From a virus, in IMG/VR virus record IMGVR_UViG_3300046648_000213, positions 19,210 through 83,209 of that record: a DNA stretch of 64,000 nucleotides; one strand, written 5' to 3'. Positions 9,466 to 17,486 of this stretch are shown piece after piece; position 1 is the first letter of the stretch, and the number at the start of each line of letters is the position of its first letter. The translations under genes and the position numbers were made by a program. Under the pieces are notes generated by a model. The model saw only the letters and a program-made list of their open reading frames with translations, did no database searches and had not been told where the DNA came from.

Positions 9466-10174
9466 TTCGAAGCGGTGAACTCCATGTACGCCGCGTCGAG
9501 CCTTCGCACCACGCGGAGCAGACGGAGCCGTTCATCGGCCGTGTAGTCCCCGAGCAACTGAACGTAGGCAAGCACTTCTGAGCAGGGTATCGGCCCGATC
9601 GTCATGCCTATTTGTCGGCTTGGATTCAGGTCGTAAAACGCCTCCAGAAAGTGCCTGTTCTGCTGCTGCAGGGTCGGCCGATCAACGAGCGCCTTCGGCT
9701 TGATACCGCTCACCTCGTAGACCTCGAGCAGGGTCGGGTACTGGTCCCCCCACTCGAGCTCCCAAAGCAAGCAGTCGATCAGTTTTTTTCGGCTTCGGCC
9801 TCAGCTTGCGCGCGGAAGTTTTCGAAGTTGTCGGAGTGCTGCGCGACCACGCGGCGGAAGTCCTTGTGATTCAGGACCAGGCGCGCGTTCTCGAGGCTAT
9901 ACGGCAGGGTCTTGCCCTTGTACTTCAGGCCGTCCCAACCCTTCAGCAGCGTCTGCGCCATCACCTCGACCATGATCTCGTCCGACTTCGCGTCAGCGGT
10001 GTCGTCGCCCTTGTCGAGCACGGCCTTGTTCTGCTCGACCAGCTTCGCCAGCAGCTTCGAGTACGCGCGGCTATTCGAGCGCGCGACGCGGATCGACGCG
10101 CCTTGGCCGAGATCGACGCGCGCGCCGTTCTTCTCGAGGTCTTCGTTGGTGGCGAAAGATGCAAAGATGTCCAC
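9450..10174 (-). CDS. GT: Tail assembly chaperone GT made by -1 frameshifting
   Basis: Frameshift product joining G (9779-10174) to T (9450-9782). G ends with GAA AAA AAC TGA, so the classical slippery heptamer A AAA AAC lies at 9788-9782 directly before the stop. A -1 slip there continues as CTG ATC GAC TGC TTG into an open frame that codes for the T part (LLWELEWGDQY...) and ends at 9450. In lambda the GT protein recruits major tail protein to tape measure-bound chaperone and only a few percent of ribosomes shift. Position between major tail protein and tape measure is canonical. The T part has no convincing start of its own. Confidence 0.9.
9779..10174 (-). CDS. G: Tail assembly chaperone G
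   Basis: Unshifted chaperone, 131 residues, starting ATG at 10174. The protein is helical, with a DLEKNGARVDLGQGASIRVARSN segment near the start that is typical of siphophage tail chaperones, and an acidic alanine-rich end (AQAEAEAEKN). It binds the tape measure during tail assembly in the known systems. Its ratio to GT is set by the slippery site at its end. Confidence 0.88.
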   Translation of the reverse strand: MDIFASFATNEDLEKNGARVDLGQGASIRVARSNSRAYSKLLAKLVEQNKAVLDKGDDTADAKSDEIMVEVMAQTLLKGWDGLKYKGKTLPYSLENARLVLNHKDFRRVVAQHSDNFENFRAQAEAEAEKN

Positions 10175-10215
10175 GGTGTTCCTTTGTCGTTGTGGTTATG
10201 AGAACGGGCGGAGTA

Positions 10216-10239
10216 TGTCCCGTACAGCTAAATATGTCA
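10216..10239 (-). promoter_or_regulatory. Promoter carrying the 24-bp motif TGACAT-N12-GGGACA
   Basis: On the minus strand TTGACA (10240-10235) is followed after 17 bases by CATACT (10217-10212), a good sigma70-type promoter directed at G/GT. It contains an exact copy of the bipartite 24-bp motif found at eight other places. It would give the tail chaperone and tape measure genes a start independent of the major tail protein transcript. Confidence 0.65.
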
Positions 10240-10254
10240 ATCAGGGATACAGAA

Positions 10255-10276
10255 AATGCCGGGTTTCCCCGGCATT
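10255..10276 (-). terminator. Hairpin after the major tail protein gene
   Basis: Nine-base-pair stem AATGCCGGG / CCCGGCATT with a four-base loop; the minus-strand continuation is TTTTCTG. It lies 14 bases after the stop of V and before the promoter for G. Likely reduces read-through from the abundant V transcript. Confidence 0.7.
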
Positions 10277-10289
10277 CTCAGTTTGCTGC

Positions 10290-11252
10290 TTAGGACACTG
10301 CGCCGATGCGATCGATGATGATCGTGTGGCCGCTGGTCGGATCGAGCAGCGCCTGGTAGGGCAGGGACACCATCACGTCCTGATCCAGCGCGCCGGCGTT
10401 GATCTTGCCGTCCGAGTACTTCATCTTCGGCAAGGTGAACGTGTAGCCGTTGCCTGCGCCGTCGAGGGCCTTGAACGACAGGCTCGTCGAGGTGTTGTTC
10501 AGGAACTTGTCGTACAGCGCGCCGTCAGCGAAGTACACCTCGAGCGTGCCGGTCACCTTCAGCGTGCCCGACGCGACGCCGGCCGTGCCGAACACGCCGA
10601 CCGCATCCTGCGCGCGCACCGCGTTGTCGAGGTCCAGCTTGAGCGACTTCACGAACGTGTTCGCGAGCGCAACGCCGCCTTCGAGGATCGTGCCGACACC
10701 CTTCACGCAGTTCATCGTGTCGTTGGTGTGCGAAGCCGTCAACGTGCCCGGAAGCGTCGTCGCGGTTGTGCGCACCGAATCCTTGCCGGTGAACTCGAAA
10801 GAGCCAGTCAGGATCGACCCGGACTTCAGGTCGAGCGACATCTTCGAGGCGACCATGCCGCGGTACGCGAATACCTGGTTGACGTCGGAGAACGCCTTCT
10901 CGAGCGTGAACGAGCGCTGCGTCGTGCCATTCACGAGGCGGCCGGACGTCTGCACAGGATTGTTCGTCGTATCCCACGTGCCTTGGAGCGCCGCCTGCAT
11001 GAGCGCGTCGTACTCGAGGAACGAGAGCTCGAAGTTGAAGCCGCCGGATGCGTCGGCGCCAACCTGAATCAGATCGGTGATCTGGCGGTCGGGGCGGATT
11101 TCCTTGCTGCTTTCGGTCTTGAGCTTGAATGCGAGAGACTCGCCCGTGAAGCGCAGCGCGCTGCCGTTGCCGGCGATCGGGGTCTGACCGAAGACCGTTT
11201 CCTGAATGTAGCTCAGCTGTGCGCGTGAGCTCGTGGAAAGCAGATTACTCAT
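10290..11252 (-). CDS. V: Major tail tube protein
   Basis: Building block of the tail tube, 320 residues, starting ATG at 11252 after a GAGGGAG. Position between the tail terminator and G/GT is that of lambda V. The sequence is rich in beta-strand-like alternation and contains phrases common in this family: YIQETVFGQTP near the start, ALRFTGESLAF, LTGSFEFTGKDS, and SLKLDLDNAVRAQDAVG. Sequence family was judged from these and from context, without a database search. Confidence 0.82.
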   Translation of the reverse strand: MSNLLSTSSRAQLSYIQETVFGQTPIAGNGSALRFTGESLAFKLKTESSKEIRPDRQITDLIQVGADASGGFNFELSFLEYDALMQAALQGTWDTTNNPVQTSGRLVNGTTQRSFTLEKAFSDVNQVFAYRGMVASKMSLDLKSGSILTGSFEFTGKDSVRTTATTLPGTLTASHTNDTMNCVKGVGTILEGGVALANTFVKSLKLDLDNAVRAQDAVGVFGTAGVASGTLKVTGTLEVYFADGALYDKFLNNTSTSLSFKALDGAGNGYTFTLPKMKYSDGKINAGALDQDVMVSLPYQALLDPTSGHTIIIDRIGAVS

Positions 11253-11313
11253 GGGGGCTGTCTCCCTCTTATTGTTATCGATGTGCTTCTATTTTGCGCC
11301 GAATCTACTACAT

Positions 11314-11724
11314 TCAGCCTCTGTCGTCAAAGTAAAACCTGAGCATCAGAGGCTGCTTGTACCAACCCGGTCCCGGCACGGGAGACAAGGGTTGTCCCTG
11401 CTGGAACGTGATGCCGCCGAGCATCGCGCCGCGCAGCAGGCGGTCGACGAAAGTCAGCATCTCGTTCCCTTGTTTAGTTCCCGCGCCGACCTTCGTGAAC
11501 GCCTCGCAGTGCAGGTATCCGTGATACCGCCACGTCGGGCTCGCGTTCATGTCGACCTGATGCGAGTCGTGGTACTTGATGAATACGTTCATGAACGGAT
11601 TCGGCTCGGTCGCGAGATCGACGTTGCCGACGTTCTCGAACTGGAGCTTGAACTCCGGGAATTGCGCAGTCCAGGCGGTCTGCAGTGCCGCGGCGATCGC
11701 GCGGCGCGCGTCATCGAATGTCAT
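11314..11724 (-). CDS. U: Tail terminator protein
   Basis: 136-residue protein in the position of lambda U, matching the general look of the tail terminator-like family: N-terminal helix (FDDARRAIAAALQTAW), then beta strands ending LMLRFYFDDRG. Tail terminators form a hexamer that stops tail-tube growth and joins head to tail. Its start is two bases from the stop of the tail completion gene. Confidence 0.75.
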   Translation of the reverse strand: MTFDDARRAIAAALQTAWTAQFPEFKLQFENVGNVDLATEPNPFMNVFIKYHDSHQVDMNASPTWRYHGYLHCEAFTKVGAGTKQGNEMLTFVDRLLRGAMLGGITFQQGQPLSPVPGPGWYKQPLMLRFYFDDRG

Positions 11725-11725
11725 C

Positions 11726-12280
11726 TCACACCCCTGCCGGCAACTCGAAGTCGCCGAACGTCATGCGTGCCCGCTGCAGCCGGCTCGCGTAGTTGCTGTC
11801 GATCTGCACGTCGCCGTACAGGTTCGCAGCGCGCTCGAGCATATGCCCCGGAAGGTTAACTGGACGCAGGAATCCGTCCGGACTGCTCTCGATGCGCGCA
11901 ACATAATCGTCGGTGAGCGCGTTGACGATGTACACCGCCGGCAGGCTCAGCCCATCATCGAACTTCACTTCGTCCGGCTTGCTGCTGTTCTGCCCTGCCG
12001 CGTAGTCAATCGCCTCTGCCTCACCCTTGTGCAGCGGATCGACGCCCTTGTCTCGCGCGCGTGTGACAAGTGTCGGGTCACCGCCGCCTACCTCCGGCGA
12101 GCCGACGCTGTACTTCCAGTTCATGACGACCGTGCCCTGATACTGCGGCGTCTCGAGCGCGACGAAACCGAACACCTTGATCGTGTAGCCGCGGAAAACG
12201 GCTTCGACCTCATGCAGGGTTTCTTCAAACCATGCGTTGAGGCCGTTGGAAAACTCGATCGGGTTCGTGATCCGGATCAT
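11726..12280 (-). CDS. Z: Tail completion protein (lambda Z / HK97 gp10 position)
   Basis: 184 residues. I chose ATG at 12280 (MIRITNPIEFSNGL), which overlaps the TGA of the preceding gene as ATGA, rather than the longer reading from 12340 that would run 64 bases into it. The central segment FGFVALETPQYQGTVVMNWKYSVG fits HK97 gp10-like tail completion proteins, which commonly carry TPVdTGnlr-type segments. Role in finishing the tail before head joining is inferred from order and this segment. Confidence 0.72.
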   Translation of the reverse strand: MIRITNPIEFSNGLNAWFEETLHEVEAVFRGYTIKVFGFVALETPQYQGTVVMNWKYSVGSPEVGGGDPTLVTRARDKGVDPLHKGEAEAIDYAAGQNSSKPDEVKFDDGLSLPAVYIVNALTDDYVARIESSPDGFLRPVNLPGHMLERAANLYGDVQIDSNYASRLQRARMTFGDFELPAGV

Positions 12281-13122
12281 GCACGCCGCGCATGCAGCAG
12301 CCAGCACTCGTCGGCGCTTGTGAAGTCGAGCACGCGCCACGCCGCGCCGTCGATGGTGACGTTCTCGTTCTGGACAGGCTGAGCCATATCGAGCTTTCGA
12401 ACCATCACGGCAAGGTCCCCGCGCGAGTAGCTGTCGGAGTCCGCGTTGCGGTACTGGTAATTGTTCTGGAAGCGCATGACGACGGCCGGCATCTGCACGC
12501 TCGACCCCGGCGACATGACGTCGTTCACGGCATCGTACGCGCCCTTCGTCGCGTAGCCGATCGTCTTCACGCCGTAGCCGGCGTCCATCTCGATCCCTTC
12601 GACAGCGAGGAAGCCGGCGGCGGACCAGTAGCGGTTGTTCGTGTAGTAGAGGATGCCGTTGAGCGTGACGAACATACCGGCCACGACAGTCTCATGCTCC
12701 GGGAAGTAGAGCGTTGCCTGACTCCATTGATTCGAGTCGGTCGTCGCGTCCTTCAGGTCCTTCACCCACACGAGGCCGCTGTAGGCCGACGTGCCGCCGC
12801 TTCCGGACAGCAGCTGCGCGGTGGTTTGCGCCAACGCGAGGCCGTCCGCCCGCTGCACCGGATACTTGTGTCGGATCGGCACGTTGCGGAAGTCATCCAC
12901 ATTGCACCGCCCGAGTATCCAGTGCTCCCCATTTGCCGTGAGCACGCCGCGCGCCGGCATGACGACCTCCGGGGAAAACGAGAACACGCGCCGCGTGTTC
13001 ATCAGACCATCGCGCTTCGAGTCGTCGTAAACGTCCATCTGGCCGTAGATCGGCTTTCCGGGCGTGTACGCGTCGAGGAAGACGGTCGAGTCGAAGTGCG
13101 AAGCGGCGCGTGAGAGTTTCAT
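12277..13122 (-). CDS. Putative head-tail joining protein
   Basis: 281-residue protein without a family I recognise. It lies between the connector-like gene and the tail completion gene, where head-tail stoppers such as lambda FII are found, but it is more than twice the length of FII. Composition is mixed alpha/beta with many aromatic residues and a C-terminal GAAWRVLDFTSADECWLLHARRA. It overlaps both neighbours by one to four bases, so it belongs to the same translational chain. Confidence 0.6.
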   Translation of the reverse strand: MKLSRAASHFDSTVFLDAYTPGKPIYGQMDVYDDSKRDGLMNTRRVFSFSPEVVMPARGVLTANGEHWILGRCNVDDFRNVPIRHKYPVQRADGLALAQTTAQLLSGSGGTSAYSGLVWVKDLKDATTDSNQWSQATLYFPEHETVVAGMFVTLNGILYYTNNRYWSAAGFLAVEGIEMDAGYGVKTIGYATKGAYDAVNDVMSPGSSVQMPAVVMRFQNNYQYRNADSDSYSRGDLAVMVRKLDMAQPVQNENVTIDGAAWRVLDFTSADECWLLHARRA

Positions 13123-13610
13123 CAGCCGGTCACCGGGTCATAGGTGGGAACACCGCCGGCAACGTACGTCTGGATCGCGTGGCGGGTCACGGTCTTACCG
13201 TTGAACTCGGTCACTGCGTCCTGAACGAGCACCTTCAGGCGGTTGTATTCGTCCATCAGCACCTGCATCGTCAGCGTGAACGGAGCAGCGGCGTCGCGAG
13301 CGACGGAGGCTTTGCCGTCCGCGATCTGCTTCGGAGCGCCGAGCGGCAGCGTGCTGCGCAGCTGCATGCCGACCACAAACGGCACCCACAACCGGACCGC
13401 TTCGAACAGGTTCTGCTCCGCATCGATGCGCTCCTCTTCGGCTTTCTCGGCAATGTACATGTACGCGACCAGCGCACTCTGCGCGCGGAGCTCTGCCTTC
13501 ACGGAGAACAGCAGGTACTCCGCGCCGAGCGCGTTGTCCTCGAGCTCGTCGTCATCCATGCCAAGGGCAAGTCGGATCGAGTCGTAGCTCGTCAGGTCCG
13601 AGAGTTGCAT
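13122..13610 (-). CDS. Putative head-tail connector (adaptor) protein
   Basis: 162 residues, largely helical, beginning MQLSDLTSYDSIRLALGMDDDEL, which is the usual opening of gp6/gp15-type adaptors that sit under the portal. A good AGGAG lies five bases before the ATG at 13610. Family was inferred from this opening, length and position after the capsid genes. Confidence 0.65.
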   Translation of the reverse strand: MQLSDLTSYDSIRLALGMDDDELEDNALGAEYLLFSVKAELRAQSALVAYMYIAEKAEEERIDAEQNLFEAVRLWVPFVVGMQLRSTLPLGAPKQIADGKASVARDAAAPFTLTMQVLMDEYNRLKVLVQDAVTEFNGKTVTRHAIQTYVAGGVPTYDPVTG

Positions 13611-13619
13611 GCCGGCTCC

Positions 13620-13964
13620 TTACGCGAGGGCCAGAATGCGATGGTCAAGCTGGTGCACGAGCCACTCGTCGGCGACGACGGTTTCGGGCGTGCCGGCGCG
13701 GAACCAGTGGCCTTGTCCATTGTTCGCGAACGGGTTGCGCAGGTCGCCGTAGTTCGACTTGACCGTCACCTCGTCGCCGACCGACACGCCGTGCTTCGAG
13801 CGCGCGGCCACGAGCGACGCAGCGTTTGCTGCGCGCGCGGCGTCGACGCTTTTCTCGATCGCGTCCGGCGCCGGTGCGCCCGGTGCGCCAGCGCCCGGTG
13901 CGCTCGCAGCTTCGACTTCGCCGATGTTCTCGGGCGCTTCTTGCGCCGCAGTGGTCTTTGCCAT
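13620..13964 (-). CDS. Small head-region protein, Ala/Pro-rich N-terminus
   Basis: 114 residues. I start at ATG 13964 (MAKTTAAQEAP) with AAGGA about ten bases upstream, not the TTG six bases earlier. The first 40 residues are an APGAGAPGAPAP-type linker, the rest a compact domain with HGVSVGDEVTVKSNYGDLRNP. Lies between the tiny proline-rich genes and the adaptor. Function unknown; such proteins in this slot are often FI-like packaging accessories. Confidence 0.6.
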   Translation of the reverse strand: MAKTTAAQEAPENIGEVEAASAPGAGAPGAPAPDAIEKSVDAARAANAASLVAARSKHGVSVGDEVTVKSNYGDLRNPFANNGQGHWFRAGTPETVVADEWLVHQLDHRILALA

Positions 13965-14023
13965 CTTCAATCCTTGTCTGGTAGTTCAACGAACAGAGAG
14001 CAGGACGCGCCTGCTCTCGGGGC

Positions 14024-14116
14024 TCAGCGCACGGGCGGCTTGAGCGGGGGCTTCGGTGCCGGGGACTGCTGCACTGGATGACGCCAGGGCGAGTTCGGCA
14101 AGGGCTTCTCGGTCAT
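14024..14116 (-). CDS. Tiny proline-rich protein (30 aa)
   Basis: Reads MTEKPLPNSPWRHPVQQSPA then PKPPLKPPVR. Nine of 30 residues are proline. A strong GGAGG stands five bases upstream of the ATG, which is the main reason to call it. It sits in the 330-base stretch between the capsid gene and the Ala/Pro-rich gene. Unknown function; compare the neighbouring 35-residue gene. Confidence 0.6.
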   Translation of the reverse strand: MTEKPLPNSPWRHPVQQSPAPKPPLKPPVR

Positions 14117-14129
14117 CGCGACCTCCGGT

Positions 14130-14237
14130 TTAGATTCCGGGTGTCGGACTCGTATTCGGGCCGAGCGGCTTCGCCGGCTTAGCCGGCGGCATCTGCTTGA
14201 CCGGGATACGGTTCGGCGCGGCGGGGTTGCTTGCCAT
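14130..14237 (-). CDS. Tiny proline-rich protein (35 aa)
   Basis: Reads MASNPAAPNRIPVKQMPPAK then PAKPLGPNTSPTPGI, nine prolines. AGGAG lies about eight bases upstream of the ATG. It follows the hairpin that ends the capsid transcript and is followed 13 bases later by another proline-rich mini-gene, suggesting a duplicated or paired function. No family recognised. Confidence 0.6.
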   Translation of the reverse strand: MASNPAAPNRIPVKQMPPAKPAKPLGPNTSPTPGI

Positions 14238-14265
14238 GTCGTTCTCCTCGGGAGTTTCAGCGAAA

Positions 14266-14286
14266 GAAGGGGCCATCGGCCCCTTC
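14266..14286 (-). terminator. Hairpin after the major capsid gene
   Basis: Perfect nine-base-pair stem GAAGGGGCC / GGCCCCTTC with a three-base loop; the minus strand continues TTTCGC. Located ten bases beyond the capsid stop. May end or stabilise the capsid mRNA. Confidence 0.65.
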
Positions 14287-14296
14287 ACTCAGGTGC

Positions 14297-15484
14297 TTAC
14301 TGGAGCACCAGCACGTCGAACGCGTCGTCGAACATGCGGTAGGCGACTTCGCCGAAGTCCCAGCGCAGCGCTTCCGACTTGCTCATCACGTACTGCTCGA
14401 CCGCGCTGTACGAAGCCTGCGCGTTGCGCACGCGGCGGATCGCGTAGCGGCTGTCGATGCCCATGATCGTGCCCGTGGGGATCACGCCGTCTTCCAGCAG
14501 GAAGATGTTGACGTTCTGCCACTGCGGGTTCTGAACGTGCGGCAGCGGGTTGATACGCGGCGAGTTCGGATCGTCCTGAACGATCACCGGGCGGCCGGTG
14601 CGGTTCTCGATCGCGAGCGCGGTCTTCAGGTCGCAGAAGACCCAATCGATGTGGCGCTTGCGGAAGTTGCGGCGCAGCCAGCTGACCCACGCGAGTTGCG
14701 TGAGGTTGCCTGCCGTCGTGATCGACGAGTCGAAGTCCGAAGCCTTCGAGGTGGACAGAGCAGCGGAGCCCATGTCGATGTCGCCGTTCAGGAACGACTG
14801 GATGTAGCCGTCGACGAGGTATGCCTGCTGGAATTCAGCCTGGCGGCTCATCGCCATCGCCACGAGGTCGAGCGTCGTCGCCTTCATGGCTTCGAACGAC
14901 ACCTGCAGACCGAGCGAGAACGTCGGAATCTTGCGCGCGACGTCGCTGATCTTGATGCCGATCATCGATGCCGGCTCGGACAGCTGAGCGATCGGCTGCG
15001 CGACCGTGCCGTTCACGTTCGAGTAGTCGAGCAGCGGCTGTTCGAAGCGGTTGCTGTTGATCGAGTCGTCGACCGCGACAAGCTGGTTGAACAGGCCGAC
15101 GTACGACGAGTAGTCGTTGTGCAGCGCGCTGTCGATCGCTTCGAGGAACACGGCCGGGAAGATGATCCGCGAGGCCGGTTGCGCTTCTTGCACGATCACG
15201 CCAGCTTGCTTGCCTTCGAGGGCGTTGAAGTTGAGCTCGGCACCGCCGTTCACGATGTCGTGCATCGTCGGCGGCTTGATGCCGGCCGAGCGATTGGCCT
15301 TGAAGAACAGGCCGCACGATGCCATGAACTGTTCGAAGGCCGTACCATCGCGATCCGCGTTGGTCTGGTACTTCGCGTTCAGGTACTGAGGCACGGTCAT
15401 GTTGCGTGCTTCAGCTTCCTTGTAAATCGTCACGTCCAGCTTGACGTCCTGACGTGCGCCTTGTGCATCGATAAAGACCGGCAT
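14297..15484 (-). CDS. Major capsid protein
   Basis: 395 residues from ATG 15484, with AAGGAG six bases upstream; an in-frame longer reading to 15517 lacks a ribosome site and covers the leader. It is placed after protease/scaffold and decoration genes. Features fitting an HK97-fold shell protein of this group include FEQPLLDYSNVNGTVAQP, an internal SLGLQVSFEAMKATTLDLVAM segment and a C-terminal WDFGEVAYRMFDDAFDVLVLQ. It is flanked by hairpins, consistent with separate high-level expression. Confidence 0.85.
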   Translation of the reverse strand: MPVFIDAQGARQDVKLDVTIYKEAEARNMTVPQYLNAKYQTNADRDGTAFEQFMASCGLFFKANRSAGIKPPTMHDIVNGGAELNFNALEGKQAGVIVQEAQPASRIIFPAVFLEAIDSALHNDYSSYVGLFNQLVAVDDSINSNRFEQPLLDYSNVNGTVAQPIAQLSEPASMIGIKISDVARKIPTFSLGLQVSFEAMKATTLDLVAMAMSRQAEFQQAYLVDGYIQSFLNGDIDMGSAALSTSKASDFDSSITTAGNLTQLAWVSWLRRNFRKRHIDWVFCDLKTALAIENRTGRPVIVQDDPNSPRINPLPHVQNPQWQNVNIFLLEDGVIPTGTIMGIDSRYAIRRVRNAQASYSAVEQYVMSKSEALRWDFGEVAYRMFDDAFDVLVLQ

Positions 15485-15515
15485 ATCCGCTCCTTGGTTT
15501 TTGTTGTTGTGCTTC

Positions 15516-15535
15516 ACGGTCCCTTTCGGGACCGT
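15516..15535 (-). terminator. GAAA-loop hairpin between decoration and capsid genes
   Basis: Eight-base-pair stem ACGGTCCC / GGGACCGT closed by a GAAA tetraloop on the minus strand, with no T run after it. Without a T run it is more likely an mRNA-stabilising or processing hairpin at the 5' side of the capsid message than a true terminator. Confidence 0.5.
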
Positions 15536-15557
15536 TGTCAGAGCTCGGTGCTGCTGC

Positions 15558-16007
15558 TTACCAGATGAATTCGATCAGCGCCTGCGCGCCGTCGATCGAA
15601 CCACCGGAGATCGTGCGCCACGGACGGATGCCGGGCGCGGTCGGCGTGGCCGACGCCTTGACCTTCGGAGTTCCGGTGAGCTTCGTGCCGCGCGCGACCG
15701 GCGTGCCGGCCACGACGAAGTTGCCGAAAGCAACCGGGCCTTCCAGCGTCACTTTGACGCGAATGTCTTCCTTCGCCACGGTGCCGAAGCTGTAGCCGTC
15801 GATCGTCGCCGGCTCGACTGCGGTCAGCACGCCTTCGATCGGGTCGCCTTCGGCGCACAGGCCGTAGGTGTCCGGAGCGACAAGTTTGACGAACTTGCCG
15901 ACGTCAGCGTCCGTCAGGCCGCCGCCGTTCGCCACGGTGTCCGTGCCGAGCTTGGCCGAGAAGGTGCTGTCGACCGGAACGGTCGGTTGGAACGTGAACT
16001 TTGCCAT
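15558..16007 (-). CDS. D: Putative head decoration protein
   Basis: 149 residues of mainly beta-type sequence, beginning AKFTFQPTVPVDSTFSAKLG and with the phrase VGKFVKLVAPDTYGLCAEGDPIEGV. Its slot between scaffold and major capsid is that of lambda D. Decoration proteins trimerise on the expanded shell and resist internal pressure. Assignment depends on position and size more than on motifs. Confidence 0.68.
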   Translation of the reverse strand: MAKFTFQPTVPVDSTFSAKLGTDTVANGGGLTDADVGKFVKLVAPDTYGLCAEGDPIEGVLTAVEPATIDGYSFGTVAKEDIRVKVTLEGPVAFGNFVVAGTPVARGTKLTGTPKVKASATPTAPGIRPWRTISGGSIDGAQALIEFIW

Positions 16008-16013
16008 GCTGGA

Positions 16014-16595
16014 TTACCCCTTTTTCTGGTTGAAACGAGTGGCCGCGACTGCTGCACGACGCACGTCCGAGGCAACAGCAGGAGCTTCCGCTTCGGCAGG
16101 CTTCGTGACTTCTGCTGCGACGCCGCCGACCTTGAACTTCTCGACGAACTCGCCGCTCAGGCGCTTGTGCTCGCCGACCAGTGCGACGCCGCTCATGGCC
16201 GACAGGTCACGCTTCGAGCCGCCGAGCGCGACGTGCATGTTGTGCACGGCGCCGCGCGCGATCTCTTCGAGAGCGGCATGCGTATCAGCTTGAGCGGTCA
16301 GTTGCGCGCGGGCTGCGGCCAGTTCGACGGCGCCTTCGGCGACCTTCGCGTTCGCAGCCTGGAGTTCGCCGCGCAGGAACGCGACGATTTCCGAGTCGCC
16401 TTGCGTGGCGACTGCGGGAGCAGCGGCGGCGGCGGCAGCGGCGGGCGCGGCGGCGGCAGCGGCTGCTGCGACGGCTGCGGGATCGGGGGTTTCGGTGGTT
16501 GCGGCAGGGGTTTCAGCGACCGCGCCAGCAGCTGCTGCTGCGGCACCGCCCGCGGCGAGCGCCGCGATTTCCTGTTCCGTCAGGGTCTTTTTCAC
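16014..16595 (-). CDS. Nested scaffold protein (lambda Nu3-like)
   Basis: In-frame internal gene within the protease gene, 193 residues, from GTG at 16595. AAGGAGG lies at the right distance upstream of this codon, in a stretch coding for NNKEGH where codon choice is odd for the protein (AAT AAT AAG GAG). The product begins KKTLTEQEIAALAAGG and contains the alanine-rich linker and coiled coil. Separate scaffold from an internal start is well known in lambda-like phages; here it is an inference from the ribosome site. Confidence 0.7.
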   Translation of the reverse strand: MKKTLTEQEIAALAAGGAAAAAAGAVAETPAATTETPDPAAVAAAAAAAAPAAAAAAAAPAVATQGDSEIVAFLRGELQAANAKVAEGAVELAAARAQLTAQADTHAALEEIARGAVHNMHVALGGSKRDLSAMSGVALVGEHKRLSGEFVEKFKVGGVAAEVTKPAEAEAPAVASDVRRAAVAATRFNQKKG

Positions 16596-17486
16596 ATGCC
16601 CCTCCTTATTATTATGGGCCGAATTGTTGAACTGAAAGGGAGAATTGTCAACGCCTTTTTGCTGCATTTGCGCAAGAACTTCGTCGAAAGTAGCGACTCC
16701 ATCGACAAGTCCTACTCCAACTGCGGCCTCGCCGACAAATTCTCGCCCCTGAGCCATCGTGCTGTCCGCTTTCGCGTACGTCACGCCGCGCGCGTCGGCG
16801 ACGTGCTGCACGAAGACGCTGTACACCGCGTCGAGGCCGGCCTGCCACTGCGTGCGCGCCTCGTCGGTGAATGCTTCCATCGGATGCCCGAGCGCCTTGT
16901 ACTTGCCGGCGCGCATCACCGTCGCCTTGACGCCCATCTGCTCCATCATGCCGGTGCGCTCGGTGTGCACGTTGATGACGCCGACCGAGCCGACGTCCGC
17001 CGTGTCGCTCGCGTAGATTTTGCTGGCCGAGCTTCCGAGCCAGTACGCCGCCGACGCCATCACGCCGTCCGCGTACGCGATGATCGGCTTGTGCTTGCCG
17101 ACCATCTGGATGAGCTTCGCCGTATCGCTCACGCCCGACACTGCGCCGCCGCCCGAGCTCACGTCGAGCAGGATCGACTTGATGCTCGAGTCCTTCGCGG
17201 CTTCCACCAGCGCGGAGCGAATCTCCGGATAGCCCGTCGTGCCCATGTACGAGTTCATCCAGCTACGGTCGCTGTTCGTGAGCGGGCCGCGGATCGAGAT
17301 CACGCCGACGCTGCCTTGCTTCGAGAGCAGGCGGCTGCTCGGGTCTTCGTCGTCGTAGCTGTAGCCGAGCTTCTCGGCAAGTTGCACCTGCTCGGCCGCG
17401 CTCATGCGCGCGACGCGCTCGTATGCTTCCTGCACGGCGATCAGCGCCGCCTCGCGGCCTGCCCAATGCTGTTCGTCAAAAATCAT
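16014..17486 (-). CDS. C: S49-family head maturation protease with C-terminal scaffold
   Basis: 490-residue ClpP-like protease fused to scaffold. The S49 domain has the serine in GVMASAAYW and a downstream lysine in RAGKYKALG, the serine-lysine dyad expected of the family. About residues 285-360 are a low-complexity alanine/proline/threonine linker, followed by a helical coiled-coil scaffold region ending FNQKKG. As in lambda C/Nu3, the second half has its own start (next entry). It processes portal and scaffold during prohead maturation in known relatives. Confidence 0.9.
   Translation of the reverse strand: MIFDEQHWAGREAALIAVQEAYERVARMSAAEQVQLAEKLGYSYDDEDPSSRLLSKQGSVGVISIRGPLTNSDRSWMNSYMGTTGYPEIRSALVEAAKDSSIKSILLDVSSGGGAVSGVSDTAKLIQMVGKHKPIIAYADGVMASAAYWLGSSASKIYASDTADVGSVGVINVHTERTGMMEQMGVKATVMRAGKYKALGHPMEAFTDEARTQWQAGLDAVYSVFVQHVADARGVTYAKADSTMAQGREFVGEAAVGVGLVDGVATFDEVLAQMQQKGVDNSPFQFNNSAHNNKEGHVKKTLTEQEIAALAAGGAAAAAAGAVAETPAATTETPDPAAVAAAAAAAAPAAAAAAAAPAVATQGDSEIVAFLRGELQAANAKVAEGAVELAAARAQLTAQADTHAALEEIARGAVHNMHVALGGSKRDLSAMSGVALVGEHKRLSGEFVEKFKVGGVAAEVTKPAEAEAPAVASDVRRAAVAATRFNQKKG

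Noticed and set aside
12281-12340. Longer start for the tail completion gene
   Set aside because: Would overlap the preceding gene by 64 bases; the ATG at 12280 has the normal ATGA overlap.
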